This document shows positions 18,525-26,559 of a stretch of DNA of 64,000 nt, piece by piece. The stretch lies in the NCBI RefSeq assembly GCF_041107455.1, contig NZ_JBGBPY010000001.1, positions 1,612,001 through 1,676,000 of the forward strand, given 5' to 3'. The number at the start of each line of letters is the position of its first letter. Position 1 is the stretch's first letter. The notes under the pieces were generated by a model, which did no database searches, had not been told where the DNA came from, and saw only the letters and a program-made list of their open reading frames with translations. Source of the stretch: Rhodanobacter humi. Lineage in GTDB: Bacteria > Pseudomonadota > Gammaproteobacteria > Xanthomonadales > Rhodanobacteraceae. A program made the translations under genes and the position numbers.

Positions 18525-18530
18525 AGTGTA
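18525..18530 (-). promoter_or_regulatory. Likely -10 box of the hemD operon
   Basis: On the minus strand CCGCTACACTGCGGG contains an extended TACACT -10 about 36 bp before the chosen GTG start of hemD. A -35 is not clear. The divergent thioesterase gene starts 32 bp away, so the two promoters must overlap. Confidence 0.4.
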
Positions 18531-18561
18531 GCGGCTGCCATCGCCCGCCCATGGACAGTCC

Positions 18562-19041
18562 GTGAACCCATCGCCCGTGAACCCAGGCACCGACGCCGCA
18601 CACGACCTCATCCGCTTCATCCGCGACAAGATCCCGCTGGCGCAGGCGATGGAACTGGAACTGCAGGCGCACGACGACGACCTGCTGGTGCTGGGCGCGC
18701 CGCTGGCGCCGAACGTCAACGACAAGGGTTGCGCGTTCGGCGGCAGCCTGGTGAGCCTGATGACGCTGTGCGGCTGGGGCCTGGTGGAACTGGCATTGCG
18801 CGCTCGCGGCCACGACTGCGACGTGTACGTGGGCGAATCCACGGTGCGCTACCTGCAGCCGGTGTGGGCGGACTTCGGTGCCGAGGCACGGCTGGCGGAA
18901 GGCGCGGACTGGTCCACGTTCTTCGACACCTTGCGTGCGCGCGGCAAGGCGCGCATCGAGGTGGCCTGCCGCGTACCCGGCACGGACGGCCAGCCCGCCG
19001 CCACACTGACCGCCCGTTTCGTGGCCAAGCGCCGCGATTGA
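18562..19041 (+). CDS. YiiD-C-like hotdog-fold thioesterase
   Basis: The 159-residue protein matches the thioesterase domain seen at the C-terminus of E. coli YiiD: PLAPNVNDKGCAFGGSLVSL near residues 52-71 and VGESTVRYLQPV near 92-103. Hotdog enzymes of this group hydrolyse acyl-CoA or acyl-ACP thioesters; the substrate here is unknown. It is divergent from hemD across a short shared promoter region. A GTG-rich stretch upstream offers no better start. Confidence 0.8.
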   Translation: MNPSPVNPGTDAAHDLIRFIRDKIPLAQAMELELQAHDDDLLVLGAPLAPNVNDKGCAFGGSLVSLMTLCGWGLVELALRARGHDCDVYVGESTVRYLQPVWADFGAEARLAEGADWSTFFDTLRARGKARIEVACRVPGTDGQPAATLTARFVAKRRD

Positions 19042-19109
19042 ACCCCCTCCGATTGAAGCGGCGCGTCCGCCGCCGCAGAATGGCGCGGCTCCCCGGGGGA
19101 TAACACCGC

Positions 19110-19523
19110 ATGCGCCGCATCCTGCTTCCGCTCATCGCCAGCACCGTCCTGCTGCTCGCCGGCTGCGCCGCCAGCACGCGCAACGACGCCCTGACCTCCA
19201 CGCTCACCGCCTACGGCAACGCGGTCCGCTGGAACGGCCTGCAGAGCGCGCTGCAGTTCGTCGACCCCGCGGTGCTCAAGGCACGCCCACCCACCGATCT
19301 CGATCTGGCGCGCTACCGGCAGGTGACGGTGAGCGACTACGACGACGGCGCCGGCCCGGTGCCGCTGGGCGACAACGAGGTGCAGCAGACCGTGCAGATC
19401 CGCCTCATCAACATCCACACCCAGGCCGAGCGCAGCATCACCACGCGCCAGGTCTGGCGCTACGACGAGAAGCTGAAGCACTGGTGGCTGGAAAGCGGCC
19501 TGCCGGACATCCGGCAGGACTGA
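19110..19523 (+). CDS. Small lipoprotein of unknown function
   Basis: The 137-residue product begins with a lipoprotein signal (MRRILLPLIASTVLLLAGCA, lipobox LAGC with Cys19). The mature part has a compact alpha/beta pattern with a basic-aromatic end (YDEKLKHWWLESGLP), reminiscent of NTF2-like lipoproteins, though I cannot assign a family. It is followed by a rhodanese-fold gene with its own TATAAT box, so co-transcription is uncertain. Confidence 0.75.
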   Translation: MRRILLPLIASTVLLLAGCAASTRNDALTSTLTAYGNAVRWNGLQSALQFVDPAVLKARPPTDLDLARYRQVTVSDYDDGAGPVPLGDNEVQQTVQIRLINIHTQAERSITTRQVWRYDEKLKHWWLESGLPDIRQD

Positions 19524-19558
19524 CGGCGGCCGAAGCTCATGGCGGCAACGGATGTCCG

Positions 19559-19564
19559 TATAAT
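19559..19564 (+). promoter_or_regulatory. Likely -10 box before the rhodanese-like gene
   Basis: A perfect TATAAT lies 48 bp before the ATG at 19613; the -35 is poor. Confidence 0.45.
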
Positions 19565-19612
19565 CGCCGGTTTGACCGTACCGGCGCGACCGTCGCGCCC
19601 CGTGGACCCGAC

Positions 19613-20059
19613 ATGCAAGATTTCCTGCACAAGCTGCCCCAGTTCATCGGCAACCATGCGGCGCTGGCCGCGCTGTTCGCGATCCTGCTGATCGCGCTGA
19701 TCGTGGTGCAGGTCGGCCTGCTGTTCGGCAAGAGCCGCGAGCTGACGCCGGCCGGCCTCACCCAGCTGATCAACCGCGACAGCCCGCTGCTGATCGACCT
19801 CTCGGCGATCGCCGACTTCGAGAAGATGCACGTGCCCGGCGCGCGCCACGTGCTGATGAGCCAGTTCGACCCCGAGCACAAGGACCTGGCCAAGGCCAAG
19901 GAACTGCCGGTGGTGGTGATAGACAAGGACGGCCGCGGCAATTCGGTGAAGGCCTCGCAGCGGCTGGTCAAGGCCGGCTTCCAGAAGGTCTACACCCTGG
20001 GCGGCGGCGTGCTGTCCTGGCAGGCGGCGCAGCTGCCGGTGGCGAAAGGCAACAAATAG
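19613..20059 (+). CDS. Membrane-anchored rhodanese-fold protein lacking the catalytic Cys
   Basis: The 148-residue protein has an N-terminal membrane helix (LAALFAILLIALIVVQVGLLF, about residues 20-40) and a single rhodanese domain (SPLLIDLSAIADFEKMHVPGARH, then VVVIDKDGRGNSVKASQRL, then GFQKVYTLGGGVLSW). It resembles E. coli YibN. The active-site loop, normally starting with a Cys (CxxGxRS), reads DKDGRGNS here, so sulfur transfer by persulfide is not expected. A binding or scaffold role is more likely. Confidence 0.88.
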   Translation: MQDFLHKLPQFIGNHAALAALFAILLIALIVVQVGLLFGKSRELTPAGLTQLINRDSPLLIDLSAIADFEKMHVPGARHVLMSQFDPEHKDLAKAKELPVVVIDKDGRGNSVKASQRLVKAGFQKVYTLGGGVLSWQAAQLPVAKGNK

Positions 20060-20078
20060 GCACGGCGCAGAAGCGACT

Positions 20079-20148
20079 GTAGGAGCGGCTGCAGGAGCGG
20101 CTTCAGCCGCGATCCACGGCATCCTGTCGCGGCTGCAGCCGCCCCTAC
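20079..20148. repeat. Family B palindromic repeat, copy B1
   Basis: GTAGGAGCGGCTGCAGGAGC, then GGCTTCAGCCGCGA, pairs with TCGCGGCTGCAGCCGCCCCTAC. Related copies are at 25194 and 54595. It lies between the rhodanese-fold gene and the convergent reductase, whose TAG stop it supplies on the minus strand. Confidence 0.9.
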
Positions 20149-21206
20149 AGGTGGAAACCCGCGCGCTTGGCGATGATCTGCGCCAGCACGTCCGGCGCGT
20201 AGTCGAACGAGTCGTAGTACAGCCGCTCCTCCGGCAGGCCCGTGGCCACGAAGCGATGGCGCGCGATGTCGATCATCGCGGGCGGGCCGCTCATGTAGAC
20301 GTCGTGGCCGGAAAGATCGGGGTAATCGGCCAGCACCGCCTCGTGCACCAGCCCCGTGCGTAGCGGCGCGGCGGCATCCGGCGCCACGTCGGACAGCACG
20401 GCGTGGAAGCGCAGCTGTCGCGCCTGCCGCTGCCACTGTTCGATCTGCGGCCGCAGGTACAGGTCGGCCGCATGGCGCACGCCCCAGTACACGTCCATCG
20501 CGCGGCGCGTGCCCAGCGCGAGGAAATGCTCGACGATCGCCTTCACCGGCGCGATGCCGGTGCCGCCGGCCATGAAGACCATCGGCCGCTCGGAATCCTC
20601 GCGCGCCACGAAGGTACCCAGCGGTCCTTCGATATGCAGCGTGTCGCCCACCGCAAGCCCGTCGGCCACCCGCGAGGTGAAGCCGCCTCCGGCGACGTGG
20701 CGCACGTGCAGCTCGATCGCGCCATCCGGCTGCGGCCCGTTGGCGATCGAGAACGGGCGCCGGCGTCCCCCGTCCAGCAGCACGTCGAGGTATTGCCCCG
20801 GCAGCCACCGCAGGCGCGGCTCGCCGTCGGCGGGCAGCAGGTGCAGGCCGGTCACGTCGGGCGCCAGCAAGCGCTTCTCGACCACGCGCACGTCGAGGCG
20901 GCGGCGCGCGATGTCCTCCACCGAAGCCACCTCGCGCGCCGCCAGCAGCAGGTCGCTGGCCGGCACCGCCTGGCACAGCAGCACGGCGTGGCGCGCGCGC
21001 TCGTCGGCGTCCAGCGCCAGCGGCGGGTTGCGCGGGTACTCGCAGCGGCCGGCCAGCAGGGTGGCCTTGCAACTGCCGCAGACGCCGGCCCGGCACGAGT
21101 ACGGCAGGGCGATGCCGGCGCGCTGCGCGGCTTCCAGCACGGTTTCGCCCGCGGCCACGTCGAAGCGACGGCCGGTGCTTTGCAGGGTGACGGTGAACAC
21201 CCGCAC
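20145..21206 (-). CDS. Ferredoxin-NAD(P)H flavin reductase (CDP-6-deoxyglucoseen reductase-like)
   Basis: An N-terminal plant-type [2Fe-2S] ferredoxin domain (SCRAGVCGSCKATLL, Cys pattern CxxxxCxxC, fourth Cys in VLLCQA) is fused to a ferredoxin reductase module: FAD-binding RPFSIAN and NAD(P)-binding MAGGTGIAPVKAI, with YMSGPPAM near the end. This layout fits CDP-6-deoxy-3,4-glucoseen reductase (AscD) and related oxygenase reductases. No dideoxysugar genes are nearby, so it more likely serves an unlinked oxygenase or is a general reductase. The GTG at 21206 gives 353 residues; an ATG at 21257 is possible. Its TAG stop lies inside repeat B1. Confidence 0.85.
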   Translation of the reverse strand: MRVFTVTLQSTGRRFDVAAGETVLEAAQRAGIALPYSCRAGVCGSCKATLLAGRCEYPRNPPLALDADERARHAVLLCQAVPASDLLLAAREVASVEDIARRRLDVRVVEKRLLAPDVTGLHLLPADGEPRLRWLPGQYLDVLLDGGRRRPFSIANGPQPDGAIELHVRHVAGGGFTSRVADGLAVGDTLHIEGPLGTFVAREDSERPMVFMAGGTGIAPVKAIVEHFLALGTRRAMDVYWGVRHAADLYLRPQIEQWQRQARQLRFHAVLSDVAPDAAAPLRTGLVHEAVLADYPDLSGHDVYMSGPPAMIDIARHRFVATGLPEERLYYDSFDYAPDVLAQIIAKRAGFHL

Positions 21207-21265
21207 ATTGTCGCCGCGATGGCCCTGGTTCGACAATGCGGGTTTTCCCGCAGGCAACGACGACC

Positions 21266-21703
21266 ATGGGCATCTGGCAGCAGGACACCGACCTCGCCCG
21301 CATCAACGGCTGGGCCGCGAACACGATGCTGGAGACGCTGGGCATCCGCTACACCGGGATCGGCGAGGACTGGCTGCGCGGCACCATGCCGGTGGACGCG
21401 CGCACCCGCCAGCCCTACGGCCTGCTGCACGGCGGCGCCTCGGTGGCGCTGGCCGAGACGCTGGGCAGCAGCGCGGCGATGCTTACGCTCGACCCGGCGA
21501 AGTTCGGCGTCGTGGGGCTGGAGATCAACGCGAACCACGTACGCGGCGTGCGCGAAGGCACCGTCACCGGCACCGCCAAGGCGCTGCACATCGGCCGCAG
21601 CACCCAGGTGTGGGAGATCCGCATCGAGGACGAGCGGCAGCGGCTGGTGTGCGTGTCGCGCATCACCATGGCGGTGGTGCCGGTGGAGGTGGTGACCAAG
21701 TGA
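21266..21703 (+). CDS. Hotdog-fold thioesterase, YdiI/MenI-like
   Basis: The 145-residue protein has the PaaI/YdiI pattern: QPYGLLHGGASVALAETLGS (helix of the hotdog fold with the catalytic Glu region) and VVGLEINANHVRGVREGTV. E. coli YdiI hydrolyses 1,4-dihydroxy-2-naphthoyl-CoA in menaquinone synthesis, but related enzymes act on other acyl-CoAs and no men genes are here. It is divergent from the reductase with 60 bp between starts. The start MGIWQQDT at 21266 fits the family. Confidence 0.87.
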   Translation: MGIWQQDTDLARINGWAANTMLETLGIRYTGIGEDWLRGTMPVDARTRQPYGLLHGGASVALAETLGSSAAMLTLDPAKFGVVGLEINANHVRGVREGTVTGTAKALHIGRSTQVWEIRIEDERQRLVCVSRITMAVVPVEVVTK

Positions 21704-21718
21704 TGCCATCACGTTTTT

Positions 21719-21897
21719 CTCCCTCTCCCTCTGGGACGCGGGGAAGGGTCATGGATGGCCCTTCTTTGAGGAGCGAGGAAGAGGGTCGGGGTGAGGGGCC
21801 AATCTTGCCGCACGGCAATTTCGAAGCAGCTTTCGATGCGCGTTTCCGCGAGCCCCGACCCCTCACCTCAATCCTCTCCCCCAAGGGGAGAGGAGGC
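21719..21897. repeat. Family C repeat with internal GGACGCGGGG module, copy C3
   Basis: The outer parts are CTCCCTCTCCCT and CCCCAAGGGGAGAGGAGG. Inside is GGACGCGGGGAAGGG, then a GGTCATGGATGGCC core and GAGGAGCGAGGAAGAGGG, a module shared with the copies at 32812 and 33753. It fills the gap between the thioesterase and srkA. No gene is evident within it. Confidence 0.85.
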
Positions 21898-21956
21898 GAA
21901 CGCGGTGAGCGGGTTCGCCTGATCGAGCGCGCAGGCTGCATTGAGCACCTTCGATC

Positions 21957-22916
21957 ATGGAGCTTCATATGACTGAAGCGGCGCCCTACTCGAACCTCAC
22001 CCCCGACCTCGTGCTCGACGCCGTGGCCGCCTGCGGCCTGTGGCCGGACGGCCGGCTGCTCGCGCTGAACAGCTACGAGAACCGTGTGTGGCAGGTGGGC
22101 ATCGAAGACAACGCGCCGGTGATCGCGAAGTTCTACCGCCCCTGGCGCTGGAGCGATGCGGCGATCCTGGAGGAACACGCCTTTGCGCGTGAGCTGGCCG
22201 ACGACGAGGTGCCGATGGTGGCGCCGCTCGTGTTCGATGGCCGCAGCCTGCTGCAGCACGGCGGCTACCGCTACGCACTGACGCCACGCCGCGGCGGCCG
22301 CGCGCCCTCGCTGGAGTCGCGCGAACAACTGGAATGGCTGGGCCGCCTGCTCGCGCGCCTGCATGCGGTGGGCGCGCGCCGGCCGTTCGCGCAGCGCGGC
22401 ACGCTGGATCGCGCCACGCTGATCGCGCAGCCGATGCAGGCCGTGCTGGCCTCCAGTCTGCTGCCCGCACACCTGCACGCGGCCTATCGCAACGCCGCGC
22501 AGCGGCTCGATGCCGCGGTGGCCGCACGCCTCGATGCCGTGGGCCCACTGCGCAGCCTGCGTCTGCATGGCGACTGCCATCCGGGCAACATCCTGTGGAC
22601 CGATGCCGGCCCGCACTTCGTCGACCTCGACGACGCGCGCATGGGCCCGGCGGTGCAGGACTTGTGGATGCTCGCCAGCGACGACGCGGCCATGCGCGCC
22701 CTGCTGGACGGCTACACCCAGCTGCGCGACTTCGATCACGCCGAACTCGCGCTGGTGCCCGCGCTGCGCGCGATGCGCCAGCTGCATTACGCGGGCTGGA
22801 TCGCCCAGCGCTGGCACGATCCCGCCTTCCCCGCCGCATTCCCGTTCGCGGCCGAGGCGCGCTGGTGGGACGAGCACATCGCCGACCTGCACGAGCTGGC
22901 CGACGCGCTGGCCTGA
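21957..22916 (+). CDS. srkA: Stress-response Ser/Thr protein kinase SrkA (YihE/RdoA)
   Basis: SrkA is an aminoglycoside-phosphotransferase-fold protein kinase that protects against envelope and oxidative stress death pathways. The 319-residue product has SYENRVWQVGIED near the N-terminus, the ATP-lysine in VIAKFYRP, the catalytic loop LHGDCHPGNILW and the metal-binding FVDLDDARMGPAVQDLW. The length matches E. coli SrkA (328). The start may be MELHMTEAA (21957) or the second Met (21969). Confidence 0.93.
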   Translation: MELHMTEAAPYSNLTPDLVLDAVAACGLWPDGRLLALNSYENRVWQVGIEDNAPVIAKFYRPWRWSDAAILEEHAFARELADDEVPMVAPLVFDGRSLLQHGGYRYALTPRRGGRAPSLESREQLEWLGRLLARLHAVGARRPFAQRGTLDRATLIAQPMQAVLASSLLPAHLHAAYRNAAQRLDAAVAARLDAVGPLRSLRLHGDCHPGNILWTDAGPHFVDLDDARMGPAVQDLWMLASDDAAMRALLDGYTQLRDFDHAELALVPALRAMRQLHYAGWIAQRWHDPAFPAAFPFAAEARWWDEHIADLHELADALA

Positions 22917-22989
22917 GCCTGCCGGACGAGGGCTTCCTGAGTCCCGCGCGAACTGCCAAACTCGGCGGAATATCCTGCGAAGCACGACC

Positions 22990-23532
22990 ATGAAACGATC
23001 CCGCACCGCCGCCCTGCTGCTGATGGGCAGCGCCCCGCTGCTGCTGACCGCGTGCAACTCCGATTCGGAGGCCTCGCGCCAAGGCCTGTACACCTCGGTC
23101 GAGGCCTGCGTGGCGGCGACCAACGACAGCGCCACCTGCAAACAGGCGTTCGCCAAGGCCCAGCAGGAGGCGACCACCGAAGCGCCGCGCTTCGCCAACC
23201 GCGCGGAATGCGAGGCGAACTACGGTGCGGACAAGTGCACGGAGCGCAACGACGGTGGTGGTCACTCGTTCTTCGGCCCGATGATGACCGGCTTCTTCCT
23301 GTCGCAGATGCTGCGCAACGGCACGGCCGCCAGCGGCTTCAACAGCGCGCCGGCGTTCCGCGACAGCAATGGCGGCTGGCAGCGCCCGGCCGCGGGTGGT
23401 GGCGCCGGCGGCGTGTACCGCGGCGGCACCGGCGCCGCGATGGTGCCGATCAGCTCCACGCCGGATCGCGCGGTGACGGTGAGCCGCGGCGGCTTCGGCG
23501 AATCCGCCGGCAGCCGCGGCGCCGGCGGCTGA
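22990..23532 (+). CDS. YgiB-like DUF1190 lipoprotein
   Basis: The 180-residue protein has a lipoprotein signal (MKRSRTAALLLMGSAPLLLTACNSD, lipobox LTAC), a conserved cysteine-containing core (YTSVEACVAATNDSATCKQA, NRAECEANYGADKCTE) and a Gly/Ser-rich tail (GGAGGVYRGGTG). This is the DUF1190/YgiB family. Its stop overlaps the ATG of the next gene by one base (TGATG), the same pairing as E. coli ygiB-ygiC. Confidence 0.88.
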   Translation: MKRSRTAALLLMGSAPLLLTACNSDSEASRQGLYTSVEACVAATNDSATCKQAFAKAQQEATTEAPRFANRAECEANYGADKCTERNDGGGHSFFGPMMTGFFLSQMLRNGTAASGFNSAPAFRDSNGGWQRPAAGGGAGGVYRGGTGAAMVPISSTPDRAVTVSRGGFGESAGSRGAGG

Positions 23533-24710
23533 TGCGCCGCGTCGCCTGTACCGAGCGCGCCGACTGGCGTGCAAAGGCCGCCGCCTGCGGTTTCGGCTTC
23601 CACACCATCGACGATGCGCCGTACTGGGACGAGACGGCGTATTACGCGTTCAGCCTGCGCGAGATCGAGCGCGACATCGAGGCGCCCACCGAGGAATTGC
23701 ACGCGATGGCGCTGGACATGGTCGAGCGCGTGGTGGGCAGCGAACGCGACATGGAAAGACTGGCCATCCCGGAGGGCTTCCGCGACTGGATCGCGGCAAG
23801 CTGGCGCGAGCGCGCGCCACACCTCTACGGCCGCATGGATTTCGCCTACGACGGCACCGGCCCCGCGAAGCTCTACGAGCTCAACTACGACACGCCCACC
23901 TCACTGTTCGAGGCGGCGTTCTTCCAGTGGCAATGGCTCGAGGACCAGCTTGCGGCAGGCGCATTGCCGGCCGGCGCCGACCAGTTCAACTCGATCCAGG
24001 AATCGCTGGTGGAGGCGTTCGGCACGATCGCGCGCTCCATCGCGCGACCGTTCCGGCTCGCCGCCGTGCGCGGTTCCACGGAAGACCAGGGCACCGTCGC
24101 CTACCTGCGCGACTGCGCGCTGCAGGCCGGCATCGATTGCGAGCAGCTGGCGATCGAGGACATCGGCATCACCGCCGACGGCCGCTACACCGACCTCGAC
24201 GACCAGGTGATCGGCTGCCTGTTCAAGCTGTACCCGCTGGAGGACTTGTTCCGCGAATCCTTCGGCCGCCACCTGCCACGTTCCGGCCTGCAGCTGATCG
24301 AGCCGGCGTGGAAGGCCATCCTCAGCAACAAGGGCATCCTGCCGCTGCTGTGGGAAGCGCATGCCGGCCATCCCAACCTGCTGCCGGCGACATTCGACGA
24401 CGGCGGCGAACTGCCGCGCGGCTGGGTGCGCAAGCCGCTGCACTCGCGCGAGGGCGCGAACATCGCGATGCGGCTCCCGGACGGCCGCGAACTCGCCACC
24501 GGCGGCCCCTACGGCGGGCCGTGCATCCGCCAGGTCTGCCAGCCGCTGGGCGCGTTCGACGGGCGCTATCCGTTGATCGGTAGCTGGGTGGTGGGCGACC
24601 GCGCCTGCGGCATGGGGCTGCGCGAGGATGCCACGCCGATCACGAAAGACAGCGCGTGCTTCGTGCCGCATGTGATCGTGGAAGAAGCGCGCGGCGTATT
24701 GATCGCGTAA
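23532..24710 (+). CDS. YgiC-like glutathionylspermidine synthase-family ATP-grasp protein
   Basis: The 392-residue protein matches the C-terminal synthetase domain of glutathionylspermidine synthase (GspS), without the amidase domain: GRMDFAYDGTGPAKLYELNY, DTPTSLFEAAFFQWQW, LIEPAWKAILSNKGILPLLW and GGPYGGPCIRQ. YgiC-like enzymes are ATP-dependent carboxylate-amine ligases whose physiological substrate is uncertain. It is translationally coupled to the DUF1190 lipoprotein. Confidence 0.9.
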   Translation: MRRVACTERADWRAKAAACGFGFHTIDDAPYWDETAYYAFSLREIERDIEAPTEELHAMALDMVERVVGSERDMERLAIPEGFRDWIAASWRERAPHLYGRMDFAYDGTGPAKLYELNYDTPTSLFEAAFFQWQWLEDQLAAGALPAGADQFNSIQESLVEAFGTIARSIARPFRLAAVRGSTEDQGTVAYLRDCALQAGIDCEQLAIEDIGITADGRYTDLDDQVIGCLFKLYPLEDLFRESFGRHLPRSGLQLIEPAWKAILSNKGILPLLWEAHAGHPNLLPATFDDGGELPRGWVRKPLHSREGANIAMRLPDGRELATGGPYGGPCIRQVCQPLGAFDGRYPLIGSWVVGDRACGMGLREDATPITKDSACFVPHVIVEEARGVLIA

Positions 24711-24739
24711 GCTGCGCGCTTTTCCAGAAGGGACGCCAC

Positions 24740-25174
24740 GTGCGCCAGATCCTGTTCCGCCTGATCGGCATCCTCGAAGTGGCCGGCGGCGGCTACGGCA
24801 TGATCCAGATGCTGTACCGCCTGCTGCCGTTCCGCGCGCACGACAGCGTGGTCGCCCTGATCGGCCTGGCGCTGTACGCGTTCGTGCTGGTGGCCGGCGT
24901 GCTGCTGCTGGAGAACAGCGAGCGCGGCGTGCGCTGGTCGGGCTGGGCGCAGTTGCTGCAGCTGCCGCTGATCGCCACGCCGGTGTTCAGCTGGGCGCTG
25001 CACTGCGGCGGCTACGTCAACGTGTTCGCCACGCTGCACCTGCCGCCGCACCTGGGGCTGGCCGCGCACTTCGGCAGCCAGGCCTTCGTGCTCGCCGTCG
25101 GCGGCCCCGCCGCCGCGCACCTCGGCATCAACCTGCTGGCACTGCTGTCGTGGCTGGTGCTCAAGCTGCGCTGA
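24740..25174 (+). CDS. Four-helix membrane protein, unknown family
   Basis: A GTG at 24740 with an AGAAGGGA ribosome-binding site opens a 144-residue hydrophobic protein (starts MRQILFRLIGILEVAGGGYG) with about four membrane helices and few charges (ends WLVLKLR). It lies 29 bp after the YgiC-like gene and may be co-transcribed. I do not recognise the family; third-codon GC bias supports coding. Confidence 0.65.
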   Translation: MRQILFRLIGILEVAGGGYGMIQMLYRLLPFRAHDSVVALIGLALYAFVLVAGVLLLENSERGVRWSGWAQLLQLPLIATPVFSWALHCGGYVNVFATLHLPPHLGLAAHFGSQAFVLAVGGPAAAHLGINLLALLSWLVLKLR

Positions 25175-25193
25175 TCGCCATGCAGGAGCAGCC

Positions 25194-25252
25194 GTAGCAG
25201 CGGCTTCAGCCGCGATTCCTCGCGCCACGGTCGCGGCTGAAGCCGCTCCTAC
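25194..25252. repeat. Family B palindromic repeat, copy B2
   Basis: GTAGCAGCGGCTTCAGCCGC, a centre, and its complement ending CTGAAGCCGCTCCTAC. It separates the convergent membrane-protein gene and histidine-kinase gene. Confidence 0.88.
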
Positions 25253-25275
25253 AATTTCCTTCCGCGCGGGGATGC

Positions 25276-26559
25276 TCAGCCGAACACGATGCTGGCGATC
25301 GCGCCGTTCGCGTCGCTGCGCGGGCGCATCGACACTTCCCAGCCGTACAGCTCGCACAGCCGGCGCACGATGGCGAGGCCCAGGCCGGCACCGCTGCCGC
25401 CCGCGCCTTCGCCGCGCACGCCGCGCTGGAACAGCTTCTCGGCATCCTCCGGCTTGATGCCGGGTCCGGTGTCGATCACCTCGATGCGGCCCGCGCCCAC
25501 CTCGACGCGCACGGTGCCTTCGAGCGTGTACTTGATCGCGTTGCCGATCAGGTTGGTGAGCGCCACCGACAGCACCGAGGCCGGCGCGTTGACGCTGACC
25601 GGCTCGTGCGCCGCCAGCTCGATCGCCAGCGGCTTGCCGCGCACCTGCGGCCGCTGGCTCTCGATCACGTCGGCGGCGACCTTGGCCACCTCGGTGGTCT
25701 CGCCGCGGGTGGGGCCGCGCCGCTCGGCGCGCGACAGCAGCAGCAGCGCCTCGATCAGCTCGGTGGCCTGGCGCGAGGCGCGCTCGATGCGCTTGAGCCG
25801 CTCGGCGAGCTTGGGCGTGAGATCCGGCGAGCCCTGCAGCAGCTCGGTGGTGCTGGCGATCACCGCCAGCGGCGTGCGCAGCTCGTGGCTGACGTCGGAG
25901 TTGAACTCGCGGTCGCGCTCCACCATCGCGGTGAGCCGCGCGGCGTATTCGTCCAGCGCGTGCGCCAGCTCGCCCACTTCGTCGTCGGCGAAATGCTGCG
26001 CCAGCGGCTCGGCCTTGCCGGCCTTGCGGAAATCGCGCAGGCGATTCGCCAGCAGGGTCACCGGCTTCAGCACCTTGCGTGACAGCCACAAGCCGATCGC
26101 CAGCGACAACAGGCTGAACAGCAGCACCACCGTGACCAGCGCCGTCACCAGCTGGCGCTTACCCAACTCCTCGCGACTCACGTCGTAACTGAGAAAGGCG
26201 ATCAAGCCGTACTTGCGGTTCACCGCCAGCTTGTAATGCCGCGGGCGACCATCCTGACCCGTGTCATGCATGTCATAGACGCCGTTGGGCAGGTTCTGCC
26301 ACGCCAACGGCGCCTTGTAGATGGTGCGGTCGCTCCACAACCACGCCGAGACCAGCTCGGATTGCAGCGGCTGGTCGGGATGCTCGTGCTTGTTCTCCAC
26401 GGCCTGATCGACGTCGTGCTGCAGCGCCGACACCACCAATTGATCTTCCACCTTGGAGCGCACGTACAACGAGGCCACGGCGAACAGCACGCTGAGGCCG
26501 AAACCGAACAGCGCGAAGGAGAGGACGAGACGGAAACGGAGCTTACGCCTGGACTGCAT
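25276..26559 (-). CDS. Two-component sensor histidine kinase (HAMP-HisKA-HATPase)
   Basis: The 427-residue kinase has two membrane helices (about 8-32 and 138-162) flanking a periplasmic sensor of about 100 residues, a HAMP linker, a HisKA box (DVSHELRTPLAVI, His near residue 222) and an ATPase domain (NLIGNAIKYT, DTGPGI, GAGLGLAIVRRL). The signal is unknown; the pair is organised like ColRS of Xanthomonas. Its start overlaps the regulator's 3' end by 17 bp. Confidence 0.92.
   Translation of the reverse strand: MQSRRKLRFRLVLSFALFGFGLSVLFAVASLYVRSKVEDQLVVSALQHDVDQAVENKHEHPDQPLQSELVSAWLWSDRTIYKAPLAWQNLPNGVYDMHDTGQDGRPRHYKLAVNRKYGLIAFLSYDVSREELGKRQLVTALVTVVLLFSLLSLAIGLWLSRKVLKPVTLLANRLRDFRKAGKAEPLAQHFADDEVGELAHALDEYAARLTAMVERDREFNSDVSHELRTPLAVIASTTELLQGSPDLTPKLAERLKRIERASRQATELIEALLLLSRAERRGPTRGETTEVAKVAADVIESQRPQVRGKPLAIELAAHEPVSVNAPASVLSVALTNLIGNAIKYTLEGTVRVEVGAGRIEVIDTGPGIKPEDAEKLFQRGVRGEGAGGSGAGLGLAIVRRLCELYGWEVSMRPRSDANGAIASIVFG

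Noticed and set aside
18490-18813. Longer hemD starting at 18813
   Set aside because: The upstream 108 codons have no HemD similarity, overlap the divergent thioesterase gene and lie before the -10 box.
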